A DNA stretch of 49,005 nucleotides, taken from the NCBI GenBank assembly GCA_016223045.1, contig JACRPT010000078.1:1-49005 (forward strand), written 5' to 3'. Position 1 is the stretch's first letter. Every line of letters starts with the position of its first letter. The DNA is from Candidatus Eiseniibacteriota bacterium (lineage in GTDB: Bacteria; Eisenbacteria; RBG-16-71-46). Both the position numbers and the translations under genes were made by a program. The notes beneath the pieces were generated by a model. The model worked only from the letters and a program-made list of their open reading frames with translations, was not told the origin of the DNA and made no database searches. This document shows positions 35,423 through 46,751 of the stretch, piece after piece.

Positions 35423-35451
35423 TTGACCCGCGCCGCGCCGCGACCTAAGGT
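35423..35451 (+). promoter_or_regulatory. Sigma-70-type promoter for the isoaspartyl peptidase gene
   Basis: TTGACC (35423-35428), 17-bp spacer and TAAGGT (35446-35451), with the start codon about 50 nt downstream and a good AAGGAAGGA ribosome-binding site. It lies in the 224-bp divergent gap between the PorX-like gene and the plus-strand peptidase gene. Confidence 0.65.
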
Positions 35452-35500
35452 CGGGCCCGATCTGGCGGCCTTTCCTCCCCTCGCTCAAGGAAGGACTCCC

Positions 35501-36487
35501 ATGCGACCGGCGCCCCGTTCTCTCCTCCTGTCCGCCGCGCTGCTGGCCTTCGCGGCCGGCGTCCCGGAAGCCCGCACCGCCGACACGCTGGCGACCCTCG
35601 CCGGCGGTCGGAGCGCCGGCCCGCTCGCACTGACCCACGGCGGCGTTGGCTCGGGCCCCGAGCTGGCGGACGGCCCGCGCGCCGCGGCCGACACCGCGCT
35701 CAAGGTGCTGCTGGCCGGGGGCTCGAGCCTCGACGCTGCCACGGCGGGCACCGTGCACCTCGAGAACGACCCGCGCTTCAACGCCGGCACCGGCGCCAAC
35801 ATCCGGCTCGACGGGAAGACCATCCAGATGGACGCCGCGGTGATGACGGGCGCAGGCCGCTTCGCCGCCGTGGGCGTGATCGAGCGCGTCAGGAACCCGG
35901 TGCTGGTGGCGCGCGCGGTGATGGACTCGACGCCCCACCTGTTCCTGGCGGGCGAGGGAGCCACGCGCTTCGCGCACCGCATCGGATTCGCGGACGTGGT
36001 TCCGACCTGCCCCGAGGCCGAGGCCAAGTACCGCGCGCGCATGAAGCGGCTGGGCGAGCTCTACGCGCGCACCGACACCACGATCTACGACTGGCGCCGC
36101 TACTGGAACTTCCCGAACCCGATGCCGGCGGACGTGCTCGACTGGGGGAAGCACGGCGACACCGTGGGCACGGTGGCGCGCGACGCGTCGGGCCGCTTCG
36201 CCGCCACGCTCTCGACCGGCGGCACCTCGGTCACGCTCTACGGGCGGGTCGGCGACGTGCCGGTCTACGGCTGCGGGCTCTACGCCGGCCCGGCGGGGGC
36301 GGTGGCCTGCACCGGCGAGGGCGAGGAGATCATCAAGCGCTTCATGGCCCACGCCGTCTACGAGAAGCTCGCGCACGGCGTGTCCGCCCGCCGCGCGGTC
36401 GAGGAGGCGGTGCGCGCCTTCCCGGAGAGGTTCGACCTCGGCCTGATCGCCGTGGGCCGCGAGGGCTGGGGCGTGGCGGGGAGGTAG
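35501..36487 (+). CDS. Exported isoaspartyl peptidase / L-asparaginase (Ntn-hydrolase)
   Basis: A 328-residue protein with a signal peptide (residues about 1-28) and a complete type III asparaginase/isoaspartyl peptidase fold. 'LTHGGVGSG' opens it, 'NDPRFNAGTGANIRLDG' and 'MDAAVM' follow, and the autocleavage site is HGD-T221-VGTVARD, where Thr221 would become the N-terminal nucleophile. 'STGGTSVTLYGRVGDVPVYG' and 'ACTGEGEEIIK' complete the active site. Such enzymes remove beta-aspartyl residues or degrade asparagine; export points to peptide or nutrient use in the periplasm or outside. AAGGAAGGA lies upstream of the ATG. It ends with TAG, 16 nt before a terminator-like hairpin. Confidence 0.88.
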   Translation: MRPAPRSLLLSAALLAFAAGVPEARTADTLATLAGGRSAGPLALTHGGVGSGPELADGPRAAADTALKVLLAGGSSLDAATAGTVHLENDPRFNAGTGANIRLDGKTIQMDAAVMTGAGRFAAVGVIERVRNPVLVARAVMDSTPHLFLAGEGATRFAHRIGFADVVPTCPEAEAKYRARMKRLGELYARTDTTIYDWRRYWNFPNPMPADVLDWGKHGDTVGTVARDASGRFAATLSTGGTSVTLYGRVGDVPVYGCGLYAGPAGAVACTGEGEEIIKRFMAHAVYEKLAHGVSARRAVEEAVRAFPERFDLGLIAVGREGWGVAGR

Positions 36488-36502
36488 GGAGCCGCCTCCG
36501 GA

Positions 36503-36528
36503 GCCGCGCGGACCCGGCCCCGCGCGGC
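36503..36528 (+). terminator. Hairpin after the isoaspartyl peptidase gene
   Basis: A perfect 9-bp inverted repeat, GCCGCGCGG (36503-36511) with CCGCGCGGC (36520-36528), begins 16 nt after the TAG stop. No T-tract follows, so termination efficiency is uncertain. Confidence 0.4.
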
Positions 36529-36596
36529 CGGAGCCGCGCCGCAACCCGGGGGGTTCCACCTGCGTAGCACGGTCACCAACCGCGGAGGGAACGACC

Positions 36597-37439
36597 ATGC
36601 TTCGCCTGTCCTGCGCCCTGCTGCTCTCGCTCGCCGTCGCGGGTCCCGCCGCCGCCGACACGTGGGAGAAGACCTTCGCCACCGCCGGCACGCCCGACCT
36701 GCGGCTGGTGGCCGACGACGCCTCGGTGCACGTCGCCACCTGGGACCGCGCCGCCATCGGCGTGCGCGTCACCACCGTGGGCTGGCAGATCGGCCCGCGC
36801 GGCGTCCACATCGCCGCCGTGCCGAGCGGCGACCGGCTCGACCTCGAGGTGCGCGAGCCGCACTTCCGACTCGACTTCGGCTGGACGCGACGCTCGGTGC
36901 TCGTCGAGGTCCGGCTCCCGGCGAAGGCGGACCTCGACGTGCGCACCGGCGATGGCAACATCACGGTCGCGCCGCTCGCCGGGAACATCCGGCTCCACAC
37001 CGGCGACGGCGACATGGACGCCGACCGGCTCTCCGGCACGCTCGAGCTCACGACCGGCGACGGGCACGTGCGCGCGCGCGGGCTGGACGGCGCGCTGCGC
37101 GCGCACGCGGGCGACGGCCCGATGGAGATCGAGGGCCGCTTCGAGGGGCTCGAGGTCGGCACGGGTGACGGCAGCGTCGTCGTCACCGCGAGCGAGGGCT
37201 CGCGTCTCGCCGCCGCGTGGGAGATGGAGAGCGGGGACGGCCGCCTGGTGCTGCGGATCCCGCGCACGCTCAAGGCCGACCTCGACATCCACACCGGGGA
37301 CGGCCGCATCGACGTCGAGCTGCCGCTCGAGGTCGCCGGGACGTTCGGCCGCTCGACGGTGCGCGGCCGCCTGAACGGCGGCGGTCCGCCGCTCCGCATG
37401 CGCAGCGGCGACGGCGCGATCCGCATCGAGCCGATCTGA
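36597..37439 (+). CDS. Exported DUF4097-like beta-repeat protein
   Basis: A 280-residue protein with a signal peptide (residues 1-21, AAA-DTWEK) and a run of short beta-helix-like repeats, each marked by TGDG or SGDG (TGDGNI, TGDGDM, TGDGHV, AGDGPM, TGDGSV, SGDGRL, TGDGRI, SGDGAI). This is the pattern of DUF4097/adhesin-like proteins, in which each turn adds one strand. Eight such motifs at about 16-25-residue spacing suggest a small right-handed beta-helix. GGAGGG precedes the ATG. Such proteins are found in the envelope of many bacteria with no proven function. It is convergent with the histidine kinase gene. Confidence 0.75.
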   Translation: MLRLSCALLLSLAVAGPAAADTWEKTFATAGTPDLRLVADDASVHVATWDRAAIGVRVTTVGWQIGPRGVHIAAVPSGDRLDLEVREPHFRLDFGWTRRSVLVEVRLPAKADLDVRTGDGNITVAPLAGNIRLHTGDGDMDADRLSGTLELTTGDGHVRARGLDGALRAHAGDGPMEIEGRFEGLEVGTGDGSVVVTASEGSRLAAAWEMESGDGRLVLRIPRTLKADLDIHTGDGRIDVELPLEVAGTFGRSTVRGRLNGGGPPLRMRSGDGAIRIEPI

Positions 37440-37548
37440 CGGCGGCGGGGCCGCTCGTGGCACCGCCGGGTCGTCGTGCGCCCACTGCGAGACGTCCGCA
37501 AGGGGACGGCGCAGCGGGGCCGCAGGGGACGGCCGGCGCAGGGCGAGG

Positions 37549-40226
<2,678 letters not shown>

Positions 40227-40275
40227 CGGTCCGAAGGGCGCGCGCCGCGGGCGTCGCGCCCCTACCGCACGCCGC

Positions 40276-40617
40276 TCAGCGCCCGCCCGCCGAGTCCGCG
40301 CCCGCGCGCGCGCGCTCCGCCAGTTCGCGGGCGTGGGAATAGGCGGCGCGCGCGTCCTCGTCGCGGCCCAGCCGGGTGAGCGCCATGCCCAGCCCGAAGT
40401 AGGCGGCCGGGTCGTCCTGCTTCACCACCGCGGCGGCGGCGTAGCGCTTGGCCGCGGTGCCGTAGTCGCGCGCGCGGTAGGCCGTGTTGCCGGCCTCGAT
40501 CAGGGCCTGCGAGCGCGCCTGGAGCGCGGTTGTCTGGTCGCGGGGAGCGCGACCCGAGCAGCCCGCGACCAGCGCGAGGGCGAGAGCGAGCGGGATGAGC
40601 TGGCGTGCCTTCAGCAC
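40276..40617 (-). CDS. Small TPR lipoprotein
   Basis: A 113-residue lipoprotein: signal residues 1-19, lipobox VAGC with Cys20. It is followed by two TPR-like repeats ('AGNTAYRARDYGTAAKRYAAAAVVKQDDPAAYFGLGMALTRLG' and 'DARAAYSHARELAERARAG', quoted in pieces: GNTAYRARDYGTAAKRY, AYFGLGMALTRLGR). The GTG at 40617 has GGAGGGACG in front. TPR lipoproteins usually act as assembly or interaction factors in the envelope; a specific partner is not evident. It lies 64 bp downstream of rpsP. Confidence 0.7.
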   Translation of the reverse strand: MLKARQLIPLALALALVAGCSGRAPRDQTTALQARSQALIEAGNTAYRARDYGTAAKRYAAAAVVKQDDPAAYFGLGMALTRLGRDEDARAAYSHARELAERARAGADSAGGR

Positions 40618-40681
40618 CGTCCCTCCGGCGCGGCGAAGCCCCGGCCCGCGGAACCGGGACCGGGGCCCCCGGGGTCCTGGA

Positions 40682-41086
40682 TCAGGCCTTGGCCGCGGCC
40701 TTCGCGCCGGCCTTCGACTTGACGGCCTTGCGCGCCGCCTTCGCCTTGACCTTGCGGGCACTGGCCTTGCGCGGCACGGCATGCTTGCGCGGCGCCTTCG
40801 CCGCGGCCGGCCCGGCCTTCTTCGTGGACGGCGATGGACGCGACAGCGTCATGCCCAGCGAGCGCAGCAGCGAGGCCGCCTGCTCGGAGGGCTGAGCACC
40901 TTTCTTCAGCCACTCCTCGACCCGGTCCTTGTGCACCACCAGCTCGAACGGCTGGGCGATCGGGTTGTAGTGACCCAGGATCTCGAGGAACCGCCCGTCG
41001 CGCTGCCGCCGCGAATCCGCTGCCACCATCCGGTAGAAGGGCCGCTTCTTCGCGCCGGCCCGCATGAGGCGAATGACCACTGGCAT
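40682..41086 (-). CDS. rpsP: 30S ribosomal protein S16 with basic C-terminal extension
   Basis: Residues 1-80 are a normal S16 (MPVVIRLMRAGAKKRPFYRM, LEILGHYNP, VEEWLKKGAQPSE), which helps 30S assembly. The remaining 54 residues are an Ala/Lys/Arg-rich tail (KAPRKHAVPRKASARKVKAK and similar), much longer than in E. coli (82 residues in all) and probably disordered and RNA-binding. It starts 59 bp after ffh, matching the common ffh-rpsP arrangement; rimM and trmD do not follow here. Confidence 0.92.
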   Translation of the reverse strand: MPVVIRLMRAGAKKRPFYRMVAADSRRQRDGRFLEILGHYNPIAQPFELVVHKDRVEEWLKKGAQPSEQAASLLRSLGMTLSRPSPSTKKAGPAAAKAPRKHAVPRKASARKVKAKAARKAVKSKAGAKAAAKA

Positions 41087-41145
41087 TCTCTGGACCTCCT
41101 CGGTTTCATTTGCCGGGACCCGCGTGGGGCGGGCCCGCCGCCGCT

Positions 41146-42474
41146 CTAGCGCATCCGCCCGCGCAGCCCTGCCAGCCCGCGCGGACCGTGGCGCAGGCGC
41201 TTCATCAGCGTCTTCGCCTGATCGAAGTCCTTCAGCAGCCGGTTGACCTCGCTCACCGAGGTGCCGCTGCCCGCCGCGATGCGGCGGCGCCGGCTCCCGT
41301 CGATCAGGCGGGGCAGGCGTCGTTCCTTCTTCGTCATGCTGAGCAGGATGGCCTCGTACTTCCGGAACCTCTCCGCGTCGGGCTTCGCCTGCTCGAGCGC
41401 CCCCTTCGGCACGCCGGGGAGCATCTTCACCAGGTCCTCGAGCGGACCCATCTTCTTCATCTGCCGCAGCTGGTCGAGGAAGTCCTCGAGCGTGAACTCC
41501 GCGCGGCGCATCTTCACCGCCAGACGCACCGCCTCTTCATCGTCCACCGCCGCGCGGGCTCGCTCGACCAGCCCGATCACGTCGCCCATGCCGAGGATGC
41601 GGCCCGCGAGCCGCTCCGGGTCGAACGCTTCGAGCCCGTCCAGCTTCTCACCCACGCCGAGGAACAGGATGGGTCGGCCCGTCACCTGCCTCAGCGAGAG
41701 CGCGGCGCCGCCGCGCGCGTCGCCATCCATCTTGGTCAGCACCAGGCCGTCCACGCCGACGCGTTCGGCGAAGGTCTGGCCGATGCGGAGCGCTTCCTGC
41801 CCCGTCATCCCGTCCACCACCAGCAGCACCTGATGGGCGCGCACCGCGCGCTTGACCTGGTCGAGCTCGGCCATCATCGGCTCGTCCACCTGGAGCCGCC
41901 CGGCGGTGTCGAGCACCAGGAAGTCGAACCCGCGCCGGCGCGCCTCTTCACGCGCCTGTTCCGCGATCGCGACCGGCGGCGTGCCGTCGGCCGCACGCCA
42001 GAAGCCCGCGGCCGCCTGGTGGGCGAGCCGCTCCAGCTGGGCGATGGCAGCCGGACGGTAGACGTCCACGCTCGCGAGCAGCGCGCGCTTCTCCCGCGCC
42101 TTCAACCACACCGCGAGCTTGCCGGCAAAGGTGGTCTTGCCCGAGCCCTGGAGCCCCGCGAGCAGCACCACCGTCGGGAGGTGCGGCGAGCCGGCCAGCG
42201 TCACCGGCGCCCTGCCCAGCAGGCTCACGAGCTCGTCCCGGACCACCGCGACCACCTGCTGTCCGGGCGTGAGGCTCTTGAGAACCTCTTCGCCGACGGC
42301 GCGGGCCTCGACGCGGGCCACGAAGTCGCGGGCCACGCCCAGATTCACGTCGGCCTCGAGGAGCGCCCGCCGCACTTCCCGCAAGCTATCCCGGACGTTG
42401 TCCGGGGTGAGCCGGCCCTGACCGGTCAGATTGCGGACGATGCCTTGGAGTCGGTCGGCGAGCGCTTCGAACAC
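41146..42474 (-). CDS. ffh: Signal recognition particle protein Ffh
   Basis: A 442-residue SRP54-type GTPase. The N domain is helical (residues 1-85). The G domain has GLQGSGKTT (G1), 'DTAGRLQVDEPMM' (G3) and TKMDGDARGG (G4). The M domain (from about 320) contains the SRP-RNA-binding helix 'RRRRIAAGSGTSVSEVNRLL'. It targets nascent membrane proteins with 4.5S RNA and FtsY. The GTG at 42474 has GGAAAGG upstream. The stop is TAG. A short leader with an extended -10 promoter precedes it. Confidence 0.95.
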   Translation of the reverse strand: MFEALADRLQGIVRNLTGQGRLTPDNVRDSLREVRRALLEADVNLGVARDFVARVEARAVGEEVLKSLTPGQQVVAVVRDELVSLLGRAPVTLAGSPHLPTVVLLAGLQGSGKTTFAGKLAVWLKAREKRALLASVDVYRPAAIAQLERLAHQAAAGFWRAADGTPPVAIAEQAREEARRRGFDFLVLDTAGRLQVDEPMMAELDQVKRAVRAHQVLLVVDGMTGQEALRIGQTFAERVGVDGLVLTKMDGDARGGAALSLRQVTGRPILFLGVGEKLDGLEAFDPERLAGRILGMGDVIGLVERARAAVDDEEAVRLAVKMRRAEFTLEDFLDQLRQMKKMGPLEDLVKMLPGVPKGALEQAKPDAERFRKYEAILLSMTKKERRLPRLIDGSRRRRIAAGSGTSVSEVNRLLKDFDQAKTLMKRLRHGPRGLAGLRGRMR

Positions 42475-42501
42475 GGGGCCTTTCCGTCGGCAAAGGCAGG
42501 C

Positions 42502-42510
42502 ACCTTAGCA
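42502..42510 (-). promoter_or_regulatory. Extended -10 promoter element of ffh
   Basis: On the minus strand TGC-TAAGGT, an extended -10 (TGn) followed by a -10 equal to the one at 35446-35451. It lies about 28 nt upstream of the GTG of ffh, giving a short 5' UTR. No convincing -35 is seen, as is usual with extended -10 promoters. Confidence 0.5.
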
Positions 42511-42618
42511 CAAGCGGCAGGATGAGAAAAAGGTGGACGTTCGGGGGCATTCCCGGGCTGGCCGGCACTGACTGAGCGGGAGCCCGCGTGACGGTGCTTC
42601 TCCCACCGCACTGCTTCT

Positions 42619-43740
42619 TCAGTGGCGATGCCGGTGGTGAAGATCGTGCACGTGCGGATGCGCGTGCACCAGCGGTTCGTGCCGGTGCAGGTGGGCGTGC
42701 GGGCGGGGGACTCCCGCTGCCGGGACTGGCGCATGTTCGTGCTCGTGGTGCTCGTCGTGCGTGTGTTCGTGCGCATGCTCGAGGGCCTCGTGCTCATGCA
42801 CATGCTCGTGCCGATCGGTCGCGAGAAGCAGCGCGCCGGCCGTCATCGAAGCAAGCGCGAGCAGGCCCCATCCACCCAGAGACTCGCGCAGGACGACCCA
42901 GGAGAGGATCGCGGCGAAGCCCGGAGCGAGCGCGAACAGCATGCCCGTCTGCAAGACGCCGAGCTGCCGAAGGCCACGCACGAAGAGCGCGATCGAGAGC
43001 CCGAACGATACCGCCCCCACACCCACGGCTGCGATCAGGCTGAGGACATTCCAGTGCCCGAATCCCCCGAATGCGGCGGCGAGCAGGAGGCTCGTGAGTC
43101 CTCCGGCAAGTCCCTTGATCGCGACGATCTGCCGGGCGTCGCGCACGCTCACGCGCTGGGTGAGGTTGTTGTCGAGGCCCCAGAGGGCGCATGCGGCGAT
43201 CACCAGTGTGATCCCCGCCAGACGCGTCGGGCCGGGCGTGATCGGCTCGCCCGGGACAGCGAGCATCACCGAGCCGAGGATCACGACGGCCGCCCCGAGC
43301 CAGCCACGGCGCCCGAGGCGTTCACCGGAGAGAAGTGCGCCGAGGCCGATGGTGAACACGGCTTCGAAGTTAAGGAGCAGTCCCGCCGCGTGCCCGCTCA
43401 CCTGGCGGAGACCGGCGAAGAGAAGCAGCGGCGCAGCGACACCGCCAGAGAGGACTGCGCCCGCAAGCCAGAACCACTCGGTTCCGCGGATGGCATGGCT
43501 CTCCGCGCGGCGCGATGACCGCCGCGAGAACAGAGCCAGCAGCGCGCAGAGTGCCCCAGCGGACAGGTAGAGCGCGCCGGAAAGCGCGAGCGGAGTGATG
43601 CCCCGCAGCAACAGCTTGCTTGCCGGCACGCTCGCCGCGAACGCGAGAGCGGCGGCGAGGACCTCGAGCTGGCCCGTGCGGATGCTCCGGCTCCTGAGGC
43701 GCTCGGGTGAGTTCAGTCCCATGCTCTGATTCCAGTACAT
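42619..43740 (-). CDS. EamA/DMT-family transporter with His-rich tail
   Basis: A 373-residue membrane protein of the drug/metabolite transporter superfamily. Two EamA repeats of about five helices each occur (first half 'VLAAALAFAASVPASKLLLRG'; second half 'GITLVIAACALWGLDNNLTQR' and 'FALAPGFAAILSWVVLRESLGG', quoted in part). The last 55 residues are a cytoplasmic tail with about 20 histidines (HEHVHEHE, HDEHHEHEH, HAHLHRHEPLVHAH), as in metal-exporting or metal-buffering permeases. It may move Zn/Ni/Co or metabolites with metal control. The ATG at 43740 has AGGGG about 8 nt upstream. GC content looks lower than in the neighbouring genes. Confidence 0.8.
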   Translation of the reverse strand: MYWNQSMGLNSPERLRSRSIRTGQLEVLAAALAFAASVPASKLLLRGITPLALSGALYLSAGALCALLALFSRRSSRRAESHAIRGTEWFWLAGAVLSGGVAAPLLLFAGLRQVSGHAAGLLLNFEAVFTIGLGALLSGERLGRRGWLGAAVVILGSVMLAVPGEPITPGPTRLAGITLVIAACALWGLDNNLTQRVSVRDARQIVAIKGLAGGLTSLLLAAAFGGFGHWNVLSLIAAVGVGAVSFGLSIALFVRGLRQLGVLQTGMLFALAPGFAAILSWVVLRESLGGWGLLALASMTAGALLLATDRHEHVHEHEALEHAHEHTHDEHHEHEHAPVPAAGVPRPHAHLHRHEPLVHAHPHVHDLHHRHRH

Positions 43741-43843
43741 CCGGCGGCCCCTGGCCAGGTCCTCGTCCCTGAGTCCTTCCCGGGCGACTGCCGCGTGCGT
43801 GCCGCACCAGGCCCCGGCGCGTGACTGTTCCCGGTCGTCCGCC

Positions 43844-44365
43844 TCACGCCCCTCCCGCCTTCGCCTGCACGCTGTCCGCGGCTGCGTTCACGGCCTTGCG
43901 GAAGCCGATCGGGTCCTTGACGCCGCGGAAGGACTCGGCGGTGCCGCCGGTGCCGACCACGCGCACGTCGCCGTAGCCGAACATGCGCCCGAGCACGCCC
44001 TGGTCGATCTCCATGGACTCGACCTTGGTGACGTTGAGGTCGAGGGTGCGGCTCCGGAGCCAGCCCATCTTCGCCACCACGCGCCGGTCGGTGACGGCGA
44101 ACTCGTGGGTGGTGATGAGGAAGCGGACCACGAGCAACGGGACCACGAGCGCCAGCGCCAGCACCGCGACCAGCGTCGCGGCCACAGCGGGCGCGCGCGC
44201 GAACAGGTCGCCGATCTGGTGTGGCGCGAAGACGAGCGGCAGCACCAGAGCGAGCAGGGCCACCAGCGAGAGTGCGAGCGCGCCGGGGCAGCACGGCAGC
44301 CAGTGGAGCCGGGTGCGGAACGCCACCGGCTCGCCTTCCGAAAGCACCTTCTCGAGCTGGCCCAT
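43844..44365 (-). CDS. PH-like (DUF304/YdbT-type) membrane protein
   Basis: A 173-residue protein with two membrane helices (about 29-48 and 59-81) and a C-terminal bacterial PH-like domain ('ITTHEFAVTDRRVVAKMG', 'LDLNVTKVESMEIDQGVLGRMFGYGDV', quoted in part). 'VTDRRV' and 'GRMFGYGDVRV' are the hallmark of the DUF304 family, small membrane proteins often in stress or envelope operons. The ATG at 44365 has GGAGGAT about 5 nt upstream. It lies 83 bp after the GT39-like gene. Function unknown. Confidence 0.8.
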   Translation of the reverse strand: MGQLEKVLSEGEPVAFRTRLHWLPCCPGALALSLVALLALVLPLVFAPHQIGDLFARAPAVAATLVAVLALALVVPLLVVRFLITTHEFAVTDRRVVAKMGWLRSRTLDLNVTKVESMEIDQGVLGRMFGYGDVRVVGTGGTAESFRGVKDPIGFRKAVNAAADSVQAKAGGA

Positions 44366-44448
44366 CGGATCCTCCCCGGTCGTGGTCCTGCGCGCCGCCC
44401 CATCCTACGCGGCCGGGCGGCGCAGGCGAAGCGCGGATTCGCGCCCGG

Positions 44449-46071
44449 TCAGCCGGGACCGGGCCGCACGAACACGCGCACCGCGAGCGGCCGCCCGGCC
44501 GCGCGCTCGATCTCGGGCGTGACCTCGCGGGTCGAACGCTCGAGCCAGCCGAGCATGGTCGAGTCGGGCCAGCCGCCGTAGAGCTCGCGCTTCGCATCCA
44601 CGATGAAGACGCGCAGCGAGGCGTCGGCGGCGACCGCCGCGCGCTGCGCCGCGCTCCACGGCGCGTAGGGCGTGCCCCAGTAGCGGCCGGCCTTGAAGAG
44701 GTAGTAGCCGAAGGCCGGCGCTTCCGGCGCGATGAACGAGGGCCGAGACGGGTCGGCGTCTCGGAGGATGGGTGCGATGGCGGCGGCGATCGCACGGTAG
44801 CCCACGTCGTGATAGCGGAGCGGCAGGCGCTGCGCGGTGCGATACAGCCCGATGCCGGCCGCCCCGATCAGCAGGGCGATGGCGACGCGGCGGGCGGCCG
44901 GCGGCCGCGCGGAGACGATCGCCGCGACCGCGAGCCAGCCCGACCAGACCGCCAGCCACAGGGGCAGCGGCAGCGACTCGCCGGCGATCGCGCGAGCGAG
45001 CGGCGGGAAGCTGGCCAGCGCGAACAGCCCGACGCCGGGCCCCCAGGGTCTTCGCCCGCTCGCGAGCGCGTGCGCGCCGAACACCGCGAGGGCGCCCCAG
45101 CCCGGCACCAGCAGGTTCGCGTAGACCGCGGACTTCACGCGGAAGAGCGAGAGCGGGACGATGCACAGCGCCCACACCAGCAGTGCACGCGGGACCGGCT
45201 CGCGGGCCCGGCGCACCGCCTCTTCCAAGCCCAGCGCCACCAGCGGGAGCAGCGCGACGAAGGCGTGCAGGAGCGAGGCCCAGTAGAACGCGGGCGGCTG
45301 GATCCACGACCCGGCGTACCCGCCGCCGCCGAGGCGCCGGGCGAAGGAGAAGCCCCAGTACACGTCCCACCAGTGCGGCAGGTCCGGCGCGCGGAACAGG
45401 GCGACCGCGGCGAGCTGGAGGCCGCCCACCAGCGCCGCGGTCGCGGCCAGCATGGCGGCGGCGCGCAGGCGCTCGCCGCGCCACGGCCAGAGCATCGCCA
45501 GCGCCGGCAGCGCGAAGGCGAGCGCGAACCACAGTTTGCACAGGAACGCAGCGCCGAGCAGGGCGCCGGCGGCCGCCGCACGCGCCCGGGTCACGCGCTC
45601 GCGCGCCAGCGCGACCATCGCCAGGCACCCGAGCGCGGTGAGCGGGATCTCGGTGGCCGCGCTGCGCGCCGCGTCGGCGAGGCGCGGCAGCGTCATCAGC
45701 AGCGCCGCGGTGGCCATGCCCCACCACCCTCCGAGCGCGCGCGCGACCAGCGCGGCCAGCGCCAGCGCCACCATGCCCGCCGCCAGCACGGTGGGCCAGC
45801 GGAGCGCGGGTTCGGTGGGGCCGAGGAGCCTGACCGAGCCCGCGAGCAACGCCGGGTAGAGCGGCGGCTTGTCCCCCGGCGGACCGAGCGGCCAGAGCGA
45901 AGGGCTCGCCAGCTGGTGCGGGTCCGCCAGGATGTTCCGCGCCATCGTGCCGTAGTAGCCCTCGTCCCCGGCCACCAGGTCGTTGGCCGCGAGCGGCGAC
46001 CAGCGCACCCACAGCGCCAGCCCCGCGGCGACCACGAGCCAGGTGGCGAGCCCCGCGCGGCGCTCCTTCAC
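44449..46071 (-). CDS. GT39-type (ArnT/PMT-like) membrane glycosyltransferase
   Basis: A 540-residue polytopic protein. The first helix is at about 8-24, followed by the loop 'NDLVAGDEGYYGTMARN', in which the acidic pair DE is the catalytic motif of GT39/ArnT-like transferases. About ten further helices follow ('WPTVLAAGMVALALAALVA', 'LGLEEAVRR...VPRALLVWALCIVPLSLF'). A periplasmic C-terminal domain from about 440 has 'PSFIAPEAPAFGYYLFKAG'. It probably transfers a sugar from a polyprenyl-phosphate to a lipid or glycan in the periplasm. The GTG overlaps the rpe stop by 4 bp. Confidence 0.78.
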   Translation of the reverse strand: MKERRAGLATWLVVAAGLALWVRWSPLAANDLVAGDEGYYGTMARNILADPHQLASPSLWPLGPPGDKPPLYPALLAGSVRLLGPTEPALRWPTVLAAGMVALALAALVARALGGWWGMATAALLMTLPRLADAARSAATEIPLTALGCLAMVALARERVTRARAAAAGALLGAAFLCKLWFALAFALPALAMLWPWRGERLRAAAMLAATAALVGGLQLAAVALFRAPDLPHWWDVYWGFSFARRLGGGGYAGSWIQPPAFYWASLLHAFVALLPLVALGLEEAVRRAREPVPRALLVWALCIVPLSLFRVKSAVYANLLVPGWGALAVFGAHALASGRRPWGPGVGLFALASFPPLARAIAGESLPLPLWLAVWSGWLAVAAIVSARPPAARRVAIALLIGAAGIGLYRTAQRLPLRYHDVGYRAIAAAIAPILRDADPSRPSFIAPEAPAFGYYLFKAGRYWGTPYAPWSAAQRAAVAADASLRVFIVDAKRELYGGWPDSTMLGWLERSTREVTPEIERAAGRPLAVRVFVRPGPG

Positions 46072-46751
46072 CGGATCGCCTGCCGCAGCTCCTCGAGCGC
46101 CCGCTGCGGGTCGCGCTGGCGGTAGATGGCGTGGCCGGCGACGAACACCCCGGCGCCGGCGGCGCGGCAGCGGCGCGCGGTGTCGGGCGCGATACCGCCG
46201 TCCACCTCGATCAGGTAGCGGGCGCCGTGGCTCTCGCGCCACGCGCGCGCCGCGCGCACCTTCTCGAGCATGTCCTCCATGAACGCCTGCCCGCCGAAGC
46301 CGGGCTCCACGGTCATCACCAGCAGCAGGTCCACGCCGGCGAGCCAGCGCCCGGCGGCGGCGAGCGGCGTGCCCGGCTTGAGCGCCAGTCCCACGCGCGC
46401 GCCGGTCGCGCGCACGGCGGCGAGCACGCCGCCCGGATCCGCGCAGGCCTCGAGGTGCACGGTGATCTGGTCCGCGCCGGCGGCGCGGAAGCCCGCGAGC
46501 AGCGTCTCCGGGCGCTCGACCATCAGGTGCACGTCGAGGAACGCGGTCGTCAGCCTGCGCGCGGCCGCGACGAGGAGCGGACCGAAGGTCAGGTTCGGCA
46601 CGAAGTGGTTGTCCATGACGTCGCAGTGGACCCAGTCGCGCGCCGGGTCCGCCAGCGCCAGTGATTCGGCGAGGCGGGCGAAGTCGGCCGAGAGGATGGA
46701 GGGCGCCGCGATCGGCGGCGCCAGCGGCGAAGCGGCGGCGTGCGTGCTCAT
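46068..46751 (-). CDS. rpe: Ribulose-phosphate 3-epimerase
   Basis: A 227-residue TIM-barrel enzyme of the pentose phosphate pathway, interconverting ribulose-5-phosphate and xylulose-5-phosphate. Motifs: 'APSILSADFARL' (residues 16-27), the metal site HCDVMDNHFVPNLTFGP (from 42), 'LDVHLMVERPE', 'VMTVEPGFGGQAFM', and 'IEVDGGIAPDT'. These are all typical. The ATG overlaps the end of the PASTA gene by 4 bp (ATGA). Confidence 0.95.
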   Translation of the reverse strand: MSTHAAASPLAPPIAAPSILSADFARLAESLALADPARDWVHCDVMDNHFVPNLTFGPLLVAAARRLTTAFLDVHLMVERPETLLAGFRAAGADQITVHLEACADPGGVLAAVRATGARVGLALKPGTPLAAAGRWLAGVDLLLVMTVEPGFGGQAFMEDMLEKVRAARAWRESHGARYLIEVDGGIAPDTARRCRAAGAGVFVAGHAIYRQRDPQRALEELRQAIR

